Part shown: positions 36,401 to 50,737 of the stretch, piece by piece
Layout: each line of letters opens with the position of its first letter
How positions within the stretch are numbered: the first letter of the stretch is position 1
NCBI RefSeq assembly: GCF_030035675.1
Contig: NC_084489.1
Location: forward strand, 47,525,898-47,589,897
Length of the DNA: 64,000 bases
Reading direction: 5' to 3'
Source: Rhineura floridana
Taxonomy: Eukaryota > Chordata > Lepidosauria > Squamata > Rhineuridae
Made by a program: the position numbers and the translations under genes
Notes under the pieces: generated by a model
What the model saw: the letters and a program-made list of their open reading frames with translations, nothing else
Told to the model about the DNA's origin: nothing
Database searches by the model: none

Positions 36401-39400
36401 CTTCCTATGTTCCAGAACCTTATTCAGAATGGCATGTTGCTCAGTTGAGGATGGGAATACTAAAATATGCAATCTTTGCTCATCTTTGTCAGGGCCAAAC
36501 TAGATGTACGGGTGAATGGATTTGCCCTAGTAATAAAGAATGAGGAAGTGGGGCAAGCTTTAACAGCAAAAGAGATGTAGGAGTGAGGAGTGGAGAAGCC
36601 TCCTCCCAAACACAGCTTACACGGTTGGTCCTAGCACATCCTCCCCACACTCCCACTACTTTTCTCCTAAGATGAGGTGTGATTCCCAAAGTGAGGTCAG
36701 AAGGTCAGAGAGGGGCTGCGGGAAGGGGAGGGCTGGGAACGTCTTTTGTCTGGAGAGCTGTTGCCAGTCTGTGTAGCCCATAATGAGGTAGATGGACCAA
36801 TAAACTAACCCAGTATAAAGCAGCTTCCTATCCCACCCTATCCCCATTTACCACATGTCTGTATTTAGATCCACACATCTGCTACAACCACATCTAGTTT
36901 GTCCCCAAGTCTGGAATATGAAGTAATTTCACTTTGCTGCATGGAAAACAGGTTTCTGAATGCAAAATTATGTTACCTCTACAATCCTGGTGATGGATGC
37001 TAGGTTCCTGCGGATTTGGAACAAGCGCGTTGGAGGAGCAGGAACTTGCCCACCTTTCTTGGACGTCCCATCCTTGTAAACAATGAGTGGTTTGTCTTTG
37101 AACAAACTCAACAAGTGTGGAGGCTCCTTGCCTTGGCTGACTCTGATCTGCAAAAACGTTTCAAGATAACAGCACAAGAACAAATTTTTCCAAGTCTTGG
37201 GAGAGGCTGCCAGCTGCCCTGGCCTGCCCTGTGCAACAGATGCTTTACTGGAGGCTGGCAAGAATTAAGCTTACGTTACTGCAGTGTGCGTGCAGTCGTG
37301 GCATTCTAAATCTGCCCTGCCTCTCACGCTAGCAGAAATGTATCATGACCATTGCAATCTTAATATTCTCCATGTAACATCCCAATGTGCATGTTCGGTT
37401 CAGGGAGATTTGCATTTAAATACAGCAGAAAGCAACATATATCTGTTTTCACCCTGTTTCTGAATCTGCCTGAAGCTGGGAGAAAGTAAGGAGCAGAAAG
37501 TCATCCGGGAATGGAAATGTATAAACTATGCTGACTAGCTGAAAGGCTGCCATTTAGGACTGAAGTGAGCAGAGCTCTTAAAAAGCAACTCTTACAGCAG
37601 GTGGTGCAACTGATCTGTGGAACGCATTATCACAAGAATGGGTCACAGCCCTCCTGCTGTTTGTTTTTATGTCCAATGCATGGAGGATGGGAATAAAAAT
37701 GTCCATCAGCTAACATAGCTGGAACATGAACCCTCCCATTCAAGGTGCTTGAAACTTCAGATACCCCAGTGCTGCAAGTAAGGGGGAGACCTGTAGTCTT
37801 CCAAAAGGACTCCAACTCTCATCAGCCCCAGCTAGCGTGGCTAATGGTCAGGGATTATGGGAGCTGTAGTCCAACAATGTTTGGAGGGCCACAAGTTCCC
37901 TGGCCCTGTTGTAAGTTAATTACAAGGATTTCTTACTGCCTGTTCTGAGGCATCCAAATTGCCATGTGTCAAAGACTTGATACTTAACTATTATTTATAT
38001 AGTGCCATCAGTGTGCACAGTGAATGCAAGAAGACAGCTCCCTTCTCAGGGAGCCTACAATCTAAAATTTGACACAGGAGAAACAGCAGAGGAAAGGAAA
38101 GGGAGACAGGGGTAAACAGGGGAAGTTACATGTATTTATGCTTGAGGCTGCAAGCTCTGTTACAGTAGGCCATGAGACCTAGGGGGATTGTCCCAAAAGG
38201 TGGGTTTGGAGGAGGGATTTTTAAGCATGTTAAGAGAGGCAGCATCATACAGGTTTTCTGAGAGACAAGGGAGAAAGTGCAGGAGCCCTTAAGACAGGAA
38301 AGCAGACCTTTAGATGTCCAAGGATGGAAGAGACAGAGGGACAAAGGCAGGAATATATAGGGACATGCAAGGTGAGAGATAAAGGAGGGTAACACCATGG
38401 AGAGGTTTGAAAGTAGGGATGAGGAGCCTTAAGACCACTGCCGCATGGCTTTTCTAGCGCTGAGTTTGGTGCATGGTCAAGCAGACAGGGTAACAGGCTG
38501 CATTCAGACCTGGAGAACTTTACTTTCCCTCCTGCAGAACCCAGGACAGAAATGGACAGCCAAAGAAATGAGAAACAGAGCAACAAGAGAGAATGGCATA
38601 TTGGCTGATTTGTTTTAAAAAATGGTACCCTATTGAGTAGGGGTGGGCAGTAGCAGCTGGTGTGGCATTATTGCTCACCTGGCTTCCCAACGCCACACAT
38701 TGCTGTTGGTACCGAGAGGGAGAGGGGCAAGGCAGTGGGGAGCCCAGAGGTGTACGTGCCCTGGCAGAGTGAATCCAATGCTCATGCCACACTGAAATCC
38801 CCACTGCCTTGCTCCTCCCCATCTCTTCGTAACCACTGTGGCACTGGGAACCCAGGTGATCAATGCTGCAGCACCCGTAATGCCCCACTGGCTGCAGCTC
38901 GGGGTGGGTAGCCTCAAACCTGGGGGCAAAACCTACCCAGAGGACTCTCCCCTTGCCAACCCTGCTTCACATTCTCCCCAAATGCTTTTGCTTGGCTGGA
39001 ACGTGCCCTTGAACTGTGATCATGCCTTTTGTTTGCAAGGATGGAAAGATTCATGTGTGTGTGTGTGCATGCATGCCTGTGTATGCATGTGTATACATGT
39101 GTGTGTGTGCAAGCACACAGTAACTACTTATTTTTACATGACTGGAATGTAGCCTAGAGTACAAAGGTAACAGTCACTATGGTTGCTCTGCCTGCTTTTT
39201 GCCTCTGGCCCTGCCCACCACTGGCATGTGGCCCATGGAAGGGAACGCAGCCCTCTGGTTGAAAAAGATTCTCCACCCCTGCTATTAGTGAGAGGACAGA
39301 AAGGAAGGGACAGGAGCAACCAAGGGAAACTGCCCTATACAGATAAATGTACTTGGTCTGGGAGGTGGAGGAACTTTTTCCATAGGGAACTTGTGGACAT

Positions 39401-42400
39401 CAATCCATGTGTCTTGCACAAGCATCAAAGAGTATGATGCAGTATAATTCAGGATTTTGCATGGGATTAATGTACCCCTAATGCACATCTACATTGGAGA
39501 ACCTCCAACTCAACCCACAGTCCATGAACCATGGCCTCCTGTGGTCTTCTTGACCATCTTCCTGCTTTTTCTGCTTGCCTAGGACTAAAAAATGGGACAG
39601 GGGTCACATACTCAGCAGATCACAACAAATACGAGGAAGGGAGTTGGCTGCATTTGTTCTGACTGGTCACAAGAGGAGCAGACCTTCCCTAAGAGCTGAA
39701 TGGGAAAGTAGGGGCAGGTGATAAGGAATCCACATTCCTCACAGGTGAGCAGGAAAAAAAGCCCATCACAACAGGCATTTCACCCTGCATGGAGGTAGAA
39801 AGTAGCCCTTGTCAGCCAACCTCTTAGGCATCTCATTTGTGTTCTCAACAGTTTAGTTCATATTTGCAGTGCAGCATTGCCATTTAATGCATTGTTGTAA
39901 CTTTTAAAATCAAGAGAAACATTCAGATATTTGTAGATAATGCAGATTTCCTCCTCCCACCCCTACCCCCGCCGGACTTGGAAGCCAATTTTCTCCTTCT
40001 CTGCTACTGCAGATGATTGTAATGGAGGCTCCTCTCCGTGTCTGACAGCTGAACATGCAGGTATGATCAGGTAAGGAGATGGCCAAAGGAAACCAACTTC
40101 ACACACCATAAATCACATGTGCAAGAGAGACAAAAATCATTTGCAGGTGCAACCAGTTCTTTCAAAGATTCCCAGGGAAACATGGTGCAAGACTATTTGC
40201 AAAGATCTCAATACGGTAAGATAAAATTTCAAGAGTCTCACTTTTATGGTAATGTAGCCTGCAGAGCCATCTAGTGACAAAAATGATGGTTGCATATTAA
40301 GTGTACTTCGATACTATAGCAGCCCTATCTGGATGTTCAGGGCTTGTTCAGCCCTATTCAGATGTTTAGGGCTCAACAAAACATGCAAGCAAGGAAGAGA
40401 ATGCACAGCATGCTAGCTCTGCCCTCATTACTGCCCTCCCCATCACCCTCTATGTATTTCCTGGTGGCTGGCTGCAGTGGGGAAGCCTCATATATTCAAG
40501 GAGACTTCACTGTGATTTGGAGCCCTGATTTTCCAGGGTCCTTTGTACAGGCTCCTTTCTGTTCATGCACATAGCGCTAAACCATGGTTTAGTGTTATGT
40601 GCAAACATGGCCAATGAGTACCCCTACAAAGGCCAAAACATGAATGATTAATGTTCTTGGGGAAATCCATTGGAAAAGCAAAGCAGCTAAATCATGGAGG
40701 TGGTAAATTGATCATTGAGAGAAACAAAATTCATGGTACGTGGACTGATCATTTGACAAAAAATGTCACTTTCTTCCTCCTTCAAACTTTTCTTAGGCCA
40801 TCTTCCTTGGTCAACAACTTCCTTCTACTACTCAGCATTTTATAGCCCTGGTGAGTGGAATTAATCAACCCAATACTAGCTATGACCACTATACTTTGAT
40901 TATAACTCACAAGTATCCAATCTTTCCTGTACTCTCTTCCCCAAGGCCTTTGCCACTGTACACTTTCTGAACAGTTCTTCCTAACATTTAAGGAAGAGTT
41001 TCTGTTTCAGTTCTCTCTCTGCCTCTTTGTAATACCCATCTAGTCCAGCATGTTTTTCTCAAAGCGGCCAGCCAGATGCCCATGGGAAGTCTGCAAGTAG
41101 AACATGAGCACAACAGCACTCTCCCCACTTGTGATTCCCAGTAACTGGCAACCGTGATCTCAATTCTCTGAATGTTGGTCCTTATGTAGCCAAAACAGCA
41201 TCATCCATGCACAACAGAAGGGTAACAATAGGCTTGGAGGTTTGCAAAAATGTGTGTATATGTAACATTTTATATAAAAATTATATATATAAATTCCTCC
41301 ATGCCCTGGGCATGTTTAGTAGGCATGAAATGTTAAATGACTTGTGGAAGAGGCTATGAAAAACTAAGGGTAATAGAATGGAGTATCCTGGAAGAGAGCA
41401 GGGTTCCAGCTAGCCAGTCATGAACAGGAGCACTCTACTCTGCAACATTTGCAGGTCCCACTTATAACATTCCACTTCCAACATTAGTGGAAGAAGTAGC
41501 ATGGATTGTTGACGCTCATATGACAAGTCACCTTATTTTATATTACAACAAATTAAGCAGGAAACCCAACAACAAACAGTTGTGGGTATGGACTTATAGA
41601 TCAAGCAAAAAAGTGTAGTTTTCAAATCACTAATGTGATCTCCAGCTTGCACCATCAATGTTTTCATGCTCATCAGGAAAATACCAACCTGGACAGCATG
41701 TCCATTTAGGAACCGGTCAAGCTGAACTGTCAGGAATGCGGAAGTAGTCAACTCATCTTGAGTTGCATGAGCCCCTTGCCTGTCAACAGAGAAGATACAT
41801 ATAAAACTAAAGTCTCATTTGAAACATAACTCAATCAGGGTTTCATGAAGCTCCTGATTATATGCGTCAAAGCCCATGAAAGGGGTAAACATGACAAACA
41901 GGGTGAAACTGAGGTTGCTTTGCCTTTCTTCAAAATTGCAACGCTCACATTTTTTTAAAAAAATTATCCAGTCACATTCCAGACTCTTGGAGGCCTTCAA
42001 CAGGTCATAACTATAGAGATAAAGCTGGCAGTTATAAATATGGAGCATGTGGGACCTGAAGAGATATTGGATTAGGTAACCTATTCAATATCTCCTCAGG
42101 TTACCTCTCGTCAGGTTTCACTGTAGGATGCAGAAGGTTGTACCCCACAATCTGAGGCCGGGGGGGGGGTGGAGCTTCCCATGAAACAAAGTTTGGGCAT
42201 CCCTATAGTAGGACTGAGCTATTTAAGGAAACTCAGAGTCTGATTCTGAAGGCCTACCACAAGCACAGTATTACCATTAGGCAGAGCGAGGAGGCTGCCT
42301 CAGGCAACAGATGCTGGGTGATGGTGGCAAGATTCAACTGCCAGTCTGTACAGCAAAATGTCTTGGGCCCATCAGAGGGGCTGCTCATTTTCAGAAGGGT

Positions 42401-45400
42401 ATCACCATCAAGGGTAGAACAACAGTGAGATATAGGGCAGCACAGCTTCAACTAAACATACCAGGTGTAGATTATCTGTCCCCTGCAGTAGGTATACAGT
42501 ATGATGTAGCAATCGCCTCCATAAAACTGCCCATAGCTCTCAGGTTCTATAGGGATTCTGCCATTGCTTTCAACACGCCAGATCTAAAAAAGGAGGATGT
42601 CATTGGAAAAAAGCATTTGTGGATTCCAGTAGTGCAGTGGCAAATTCAGAAGTGCAGAGTCCCTTCATGTTGATCACAACCATGCTCCCTCCCTGGTTTT
42701 TTTGATGTGGGGTTGAGAATGAGATCCTTGTTAATGCCTAGGAACCAGTAAGTATGAAAAGGGAGAGTGTTAGCACTGAGAAGACTCTTCTCAGTGGCTG
42801 GCCTCCTTTCACTTGGATTGGCTGCAATCAGCAGGAAAGGACAAGGAAGCATGTTAGAAGACTCTTCTTTGTGGCTAACACACTCCCATTCATGCTGATT
42901 GGCTTGCAGGATGCTGGAGACATAGGGACCCTGCTGGGACCCTGCTCCCAAAACTTAAAGGGTCTAAGACCCCCTGAGACCCTGCAGGACTACACCCCTG
43001 GTGGATTCTCAAAGCAGAGCTTTTGATAAGGTGGCCCATTCCAGAGAGGTAGGTGTGTTAAGTTTCTTGCAGCAAAAACAATGAAAAGTCTTGTGGCACC
43101 CAAAGACTACACTGATTTATTGTGGCATAAGCTTTCATGGACTAGATGCCTGAAGGATTATCCCCTGCTGGTAGATATATATCCACATGGTTACAGACAA
43201 GACCATTGTAAATAGTGGGCCCAAAAGGCCGTGAAATCCATTCTGTCACTGTTAAGCACCACACTAAATCTGTTAAGTCTTAAAAGCACCATAAAATTGT
43301 TTGTTCTTTTTTAGATAATGTGATAATCTTTTAGACCTGTTCTGATTGCATCCAAGGTTTTGAGTCCCCAAGAGCTCTTCTTCAATAACAAGTAGATTTG
43401 GATGCTTATACATTCTCATTATAAAAGCTGGCCCTATAACTACACTGTCTCTCCTATGTTTGGTATAAATGCAACCTACAAGCTCCATACCAAATGTGAT
43501 GTAGGAGGGTAAAATGCTTTTCTTTTGGAAAAGCTGTTTTATATCTCCTAATGTACCACTGGCCTTGGAGTAGTTTATGGTCAAATCCATGCCATACATT
43601 TAAAGAACATTTAAATACATGATTTCTCCCAAAGAGTAAGGGGAACTATAGTTTGTTAAGGGTGCTGGGAACTGTAACACTGTTAGGAGTAAATTACAGT
43701 TCCCATGACTCTTTGGGGGAAGCCATGACTGTTAAAGTGGTAGAAATGTATTTGAAATGTATGGTGTGGATGTGACCTATTCAGTAGCAACTTCTCAGAA
43801 CCTCTGAGCGGCAACTTTTTATATACTCTAGACCAGCCTTTCCCAACTAGTGGGCCACCAGATGTTGTTGGACCACAATTCCCATCCTTCCTGACCATTG
43901 GCAATGCTGGCTGAGGCTGATGGGAGTTGTGGTCTGTGATGTTCCTGTATGTGAATGTAATGCAAATATGGTAAGTGCAGGTTTATTATAGGAAATATGG
44001 TAAGTGGAGTGAGTGAGAAGGGGGAGTACATGGGCTGTAGAATGCTGGATGATGATTGGCTGTGTGTTTGAATGGCTGAAGGTATAAATGAGAGGATGAC
44101 AATTGAGTCGGGAGAGAGTTGTTGGAGAGGTGGGTTGGTTGAAGGTGGTGGGTGTTGAAGGTTGTTGTAGAGAGAAGGTGGCTGTGGAGAGATTGGATTA
44201 GGAGTTCTCAGGCATATATTAAGAATTAAGAACATAAGAGAATCATATATGAAACCATACGCTTGTCAACAAAATCTATAAGTAATCTTGTTATTCCTAG
44301 TGTTAGCAATAAATATTTTCTTGGTTTACTTAAAGCCTGATTCCTTGGCTGGAGTATACAGACCAGGGGGGGAAGGCAGGGTAACCAAGGATGAAGAAGA
44401 AATTGTATCTAATGGTGGCAGCGGTAAAGGAGGAGATATTGTATCAGCATTCAGTACCACAGAGCAACCCAGAGCTGTGAGCTTCATAGGCAAGAGGCTT
44501 CAGGGGGGTTGGGAATTACCTAAACACACAGACACAAGGAAGAGACTAAGGCACAGTCTAGAGGCTATACTGGATACACAGAGTGTTGGGTAGTGTGGCC
44601 TAGCAGGGGGATCTTTTGAGATCTGTGCTAGAGCGGAGAGAGGTAAAAATAAACACGACGATCCTGACTGCTGGTAGCCACGGGTGGGAGCCTGACAGGT
44701 GGTGCCAGGGGAAGGACGTCACATGGTCCAACAACACCTGGTGGCCCACTAGTTGGGAAAGGCTGCTCTAGACAAATGAAAAGCACATTTAGATGTCAAA
44801 ACAAGGAAAATGTGTTCATTTGCATTCATACACTCCGTCTACTTTTGATGTCTCAGAAGACTAATGAGACAAAACGCAACATGACAAAAAGACCACTTTT
44901 TTGTGGCTTGAGCTCTGAGGATAAAGGCCATTTTATTAGATAAATAGCAGATCCTCTCTGCGAACAGCAGTTCATGTTGTTGGAGCAGACACTGGCTGAA
45001 TTTGCATGACAGAGTAAACCGGCATGCAGCAAACTCCCACTTTGCTCCTCCCAGCTTTTAAGCAGGAGCATCAAACCTTGGCTTTGGAACATGGTTTATT
45101 TAGAGTGAAGTAATCCACAATCTCCAGTTAAAATGTAACAATAAACCAAGGATTATGGTCTGTTGCTTCCACTTGACTGCGGGGAGCAATAAAGTGGGAG
45201 CAATCTGCATATTTACAGCAAGCCATTAACCATGGTGTACCATGATGTACAAACACACCCAGTGGCATATTCAGATCTTGCTAGATAACCTGGTCCTCTG
45301 ATTACCTTATCTATATGCATGCTGGGCACCAGAACAGTATTAAAGGGAGAACAGTAACACAGCCTTTCCAGACCTGTGGCCAATTCTTCACTCAGAGGAG

Positions 45401-45488
45401 CCTTTCTTCAATTTACTGGGGCCTGATGCCAGGTATCTCTCAAATTCAGTCGCACACAATCTGGGGCACTTTCACAAAATCATGTGCG

Positions 45489-45535
<47 letters not shown>

Positions 45536-48500
45536 CGTGCGTGTGTAGGGGATGGGGGAAAAACACGTTCAAAGTATTGCAAAACTACAATCGTAAAGCA
45601 GAATGGCAGATAAAAAGAGAAGCCAAAAAGCTAGATATCGATAAAAGTGATGTCATGCATAGATACCTCCACTTTCCCAGAGCCATCATCGACCATGTTG
45701 TGTTGGGCTGCCATTTGTGGAGACTTATGTAACTTGGTAGCATCAAACTCAATCTGCTCAATTCTTGCCACTCTCTCTGTGACATACACTTTTCCAAAGC
45801 CGTCACTTTGATCTTTATCCCGCCAGTCTCTAAAGAACTGTTTGAAGATTGGCGTTTCACCTCCTTCTGGAAGAACCTGAATCTGAAATCAAACAAGACC
45901 AAGAGGTGAAGGGTTGGAAAGCCTGTAACGGACAACTCTCCTTCTTTCCTAGAGTACCACAGTGTGCTACTCTATGAGAGAGGGCAAGCAGCTGCCAGTT
46001 CATCCAGTCTCTGGAGATATATTGAACCTGGAACAAGACTGGAGCTACTGCTCACTTCTGCTCCTTCCACTTATCACAAATCAGGACAGTACCACTTTAG
46101 GAAAGTGGCAGAGTGGTCAACACAAGTGGCACCAGCACAAGTGGCACCAGCACCTGACTCCCTGGGCGACTTCTGAGAAGAAGGGGGGGATATAAATTTA
46201 ATAAATAAATAGATAGTGGTGCTAATATGTATAATGGGAATATTTTATCTTAGCTGCTCTTCGCTCCTTCTGTTTCCTTTGTAAACTCTCTTGCAAAAAT
46301 GAATGAAACAACCTTGGTTTTTGTCCAACACATACAGAAGAATGGTGGGGCTGTGCTGCGGACTCCCTTCCAACACCACCATTGCTGACGCTTAAAAATG
46401 GTATAAATAAAATAGATAATATTGACACATACTATCAAATTGCCTATATCAAAACTGCCTATACATTCAGCATTCTGAAGAGCGATGGTTTGGGTTTTTT
46501 TTAACATGTAAAGGCCTATTGTGTACTTCAGCTACATTTATTTCTGCTTCATAAACATGCATCTGTTCAGCTTTTCTTTTTTTTAAATAAATCTTATTGT
46601 CTTTCCCATAATAAATCCAATTTCTTTCCCTCCTCCTGTTCCACTCTGCTATTAATGTATACGCATAGACATGCCTTGGACATCCCCACCCTTTCATAGT
46701 TCTGCTTTGTGGTTGGAAGCCACTTTAATTCTCTTAGCTACTTTCAGTCTATTGTACAATGTTTCTATATAGTTCTCTATTTTTCTACTGCCTATACGAC
46801 AACACAGTTTCAATTTCCCCCCTTCAAAATACACCACACACACACCATTTTACTTTTTCCCTGTATGTGCATGTTACGCTTGGAATGCTATCAATGTGCA
46901 TTGCCTTAGCTTGAATTGAACTGGAAGTTTTTTCCTCCATCACTCACTTCTTCCCCTTTTTGTTATGAGAACAACATTGTTTATGCAACAGGGATGTAGC
47001 AGGGAACTCCAGCTCCCATCAGCCCCAGCCAGCATGGCCAATGGTAAGGGATGATGGGAGATGAAATCCAGCAACAGCTGGAGGGCCCACCCCTGGTCTA
47101 TAGAGTTTCCCCACCTGTTTTAATGATATATTTATACAGTGCTGCTCTTTCTTGTAGAAATATTCTGCATTCGTTTTTTGCATTTCCCTCCCTCACTGTG
47201 TTTCCTTGACATGTTGCATACTGAGGTGCGGGGGAGGGGGAATGTATGTGAACACTTTTTAATACTGTTGTTGTTTTAATACATTCCCCCCTTTTAACTT
47301 CCAAAACTTTTAGCTCTTCCTTTTCTCCAGTGTAGGCACTGCCCCACTCACTTGTTGATAGAAAGTGTGAGAGGTTTGCCAGAATATAATCTTTATCTGT
47401 GAGGGAAAAAGTGTTGTCAACAGGGCCCATAATAACCAATATTGCTTTTATCAGTGAAGGGACGGCGGGATGGGGTGGGGCTAAAAACTTACTTGCTACA
47501 ATTTCTGTCCTGATTTCCCAATTTCTTTCCTGAATTCTCAATGACTGTTCTATGAACCTCAGACACATTATCTATGTGTGAGAGGTTACCTCAGAAGACA
47601 CTGCTCTAGCTTAGCCACAAGGGCTGGACACCTAAGCTCCTACTTTCCTTATCTCAGACGGCACAAGAGAAGTGGTCTGCGTCATTCCCCTTCCCATGGT
47701 TAGTATGCCATCAGTAGAAGTGGGTGGGTGGCAACCCAGGCTCTCATGCAAATCAGTGTGGAAAGTGCCCTCCATGCCCTAAGTTCAGGGCAGCTCTGGT
47801 CCCATCTGCACTATACATTTAAAGCAGTATTATACCACTTTAAACAGTTATGGCTTCCCCCAAAGAATCCTGGAGATGGTGGATTGTTAAAGGTGCTGAG
47901 AGTTGTTAGGAAACCCTTAATCCCCTCACAGAACTACAATTCCCAGAGTGGCTTAACAATCAATCCCTCTTCCCAGGGAACCCGTAGCATAGTGGCAAAT
48001 TCAGAAGTGCAAAGTCCCTTCATGATAGTCACAGCCACACTCTCCCACCCTTTTTTTTGCTGCTGGATTGAGAATAAGATCCTTGTTAATGTCTTCTCTC
48101 ACAACAACAGACATCCCTAGGAGCCAATAAGCATGAAAGGGGAGAGTGCTGGCTACTGAAAAGAGTCTTCTCAGTGGCTAACTCACCTCTTTTCACTCTG
48201 ATTAGCTCCAGTAAGCTGGAAAGGATAAGGAAGCATGTTAGAAGACTCTTTTCAGTGGCTAATACACTCCTGTTTCATGCTGATTTGCTTGTAAGATGCT
48301 GGAGACATAGGGACTGTGATGGGACCTGCTCTCAAAAAAGTAAGGGGTCTAAGACCTTGAGACCCCAAATGACTACACCCCTGCAGGGAACTCTGGGAAT
48401 TGTAGCTCTGTGCGTGGAATAAGAGTCTCCTAACAACTCTCAGGGTCCTTGACAAACTACAGTTCCCAAGTTTCTTTGGGGGAAGCTATGACTGTTTAAA

Positions 48501-50691
48501 AGTGGCATGAGAGTGCTTTACATGGAGCCTCTGTTTGGCTTCCTTCCATGCAAGCCACTCTCCTCTACCTTTCTCCAAGGGAGAGGTCACATCCAGGTAT
48601 CAATAGTACTATGTCACTTCCAGCCTACCTTTTCACTCTTTTTATCAAAGTGGATAATCTTTTTTTCCCCACCAGAGGTCAAACCTGAATTGAGTTTAAT
48701 TAAATGAGAGGATTTCTAGATTGGACTCACCACTCAATAGCCAACAACCCCTATAGCAATGGTGACTGACCTTATATCAACTATACTTAGGGTGCTTCCA
48801 GGCTGTCACTATTTTGGGGTGAGATTCAATCACATACTGGCAAATTCGGATAGTGCAATTAAAGTTGATTTGGCACTCTTGCCCAACAACCCCACCACAT
48901 CACACTTTTTGCAGTAAGGAAAGTGATGGGGAAATGCACTGGAAAGTGTGGGATAATGAATGCTTGACAGAACATTTTCTAACCTCCCCTCAAACAATGA
49001 ATGCTCACTATATAGCTGGTATTGTCTAACCTCCCTGCAAACATTGTGCAACAAATCAGGATGAATTCTAGATAAACAGGCTATCTGGGAAGTGACCGTA
49101 GTTGCCATGTCTTTAGGAATGGCTTGAACTAAAAGTAAAATATGGCTATTTCTTTCCTAGGCATACCTGAGTGTTGGCAGGATAATTCATTTGCTGAATA
49201 AATTCCTCAGCTGATTTCATTGCTGCTTTTCTCTCATCTGGATTAGCATTCTTACCTTGTTAAAACAAAGTAGTGGTAAAGGTTACAATAGTGAAAGGGG
49301 AGAAAATCTCCAGAAACTGTCATTTATTCATTTTTTGCAAACTCAGGGCTCTGTTTGGCATCTTTGAACACAGCTCAGAAGAGTTTCAAATAGCATAATG
49401 TAAAGGCTTTTTGCAACTGTTTAAAAATCACATCTATTCTAACTGTGAAAATTGGGGTTTTCACTTCTTTTGACAACTGATGGTGTTTGCTTTTGACAAA
49501 TGAATGTGTAATGACCTCACACATTACAACACTCCAGTCCACTCAGGTTTGCTGTGCTTTATGACAATTCATTATTGCCAATTCCGTCACTGCATCACAG
49601 TGCAGAACAAGCAGGCAGGAGTCCCACCTGCATAAGTTGTGTGCTGAGCACACAGAACCTTTTTCCTCTGCTAAGGTTTGCACTTGCTCAGGGATAAAAT
49701 TTAAAGGGCCGTATGCGATTAGCAGTCGATGATGTGGTGGGTTAGCAGCGGTCACCTGACCTCCAGTCGGTCATATCGCTGCTGCTTACTGGGAGACAGA
49801 GGGGGAAATGGCGGTGAGGTACAAATGCACTAAGGATGAAATCCTCTCCTTTTTTACGTTTCATTAAGTGTGGCCCCTGGTGGTCATTAATGATCCGATT
49901 CCTTTTTCCTCCAATATCTTTTCATTTTTCTGATCTCCTCTGATTTTTTTTTGTTCTGCAGACATTTTTTTGCTTTGCAGAGAATTATCGATATTATAAT
50001 CACTATTTATTCATGAGTCTTCACTAGTATCGATTTTCATTCTGAACTCTGTAACGATTGCCTTTTTCATTTCAAGTGCACTGCAGAGCAGACAGATTAA
50101 GGCAGATAAAGTCAGTGTCTTCCCCGCTGCTGCTTACAACCAACACCTCATTCCCTCCTGATGCTTTCTGATTGTCAGTTACATTCAACATTTCAAAGGC
50201 ATCAGTGAAAGGGAATATACATTTGAAGAGGTCACATAGAAACTAGATAGATTAAAGTATCATTCACACTATGGATTATTTCAAAGCAATTTTTTTAAAA
50301 AAATAGTTGAAAAAGAAGAAGAATGAATTGGAAACCAGGTGCAGAGAGTTGCTACATCAAAATTCTCTCTGCAAAAAATAAAGAATATCAGAAATAATAA
50401 TTAATCCGATGGCGAACCTGATTATTGCAGAAACAAGCCCCTTGCTAAAATGCACTGAGAGGGCTAATCTGATACTTCTGCAGTTACAGTTGCACCACGC
50501 AGACCTTGCCACCACCTCACTCCTCCCCCTCTTCCTTCTGGTAAACAGCACTAACGTGACCAACTGAAGGGTAGATGAACATCGCTGCCCCATTATACCA
50601 TTTGTTAGTGCATGCCATCAGTGGATGGGGCCAGACCCACCCCACACACTTTCCCTCTTAAAATGACCACTCACCCTCTTTTTCTCTTTCT

Positions 50692-50737
<46 letters not shown>

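Larger units (their letters stand above)
35094..36976 (-). other. SCIN intron
   Basis: It holds a minus-strand LINE 3' end (35941-36085), a SINE (36217-36412) and a SINE fragment (about 36760-36835). Nothing else was recognised. Confidence 0.6.
42584..45666 (-). other. SCIN intron
   Basis: It holds the hAT element 42627-43000, an inverted-repeat element copy (43590-43770), the nested pair at 43834-44765 and a CT/GT microsatellite (45489-45546). The remaining sequence was not recognised. Confidence 0.6.
45883..49166 (-). other. SCIN intron
   Basis: It holds a LINE tail (about 46165-46215), a hAT-type MITE (about 47000-47096) and the nested pair at 47813-48545. A short local repeat, AAGTGGCACCAGCAC, appears twice at about 46125-46155. 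Confidence 0.6.

Noticed and set aside
44008-44235. Minus-strand Pro/Ser-rich open frame (part of 43828-44235)
   Set aside because: It lies wholly across the MITE and the LTR-like insertion and reflects a purine-rich strand bias, not a protein.
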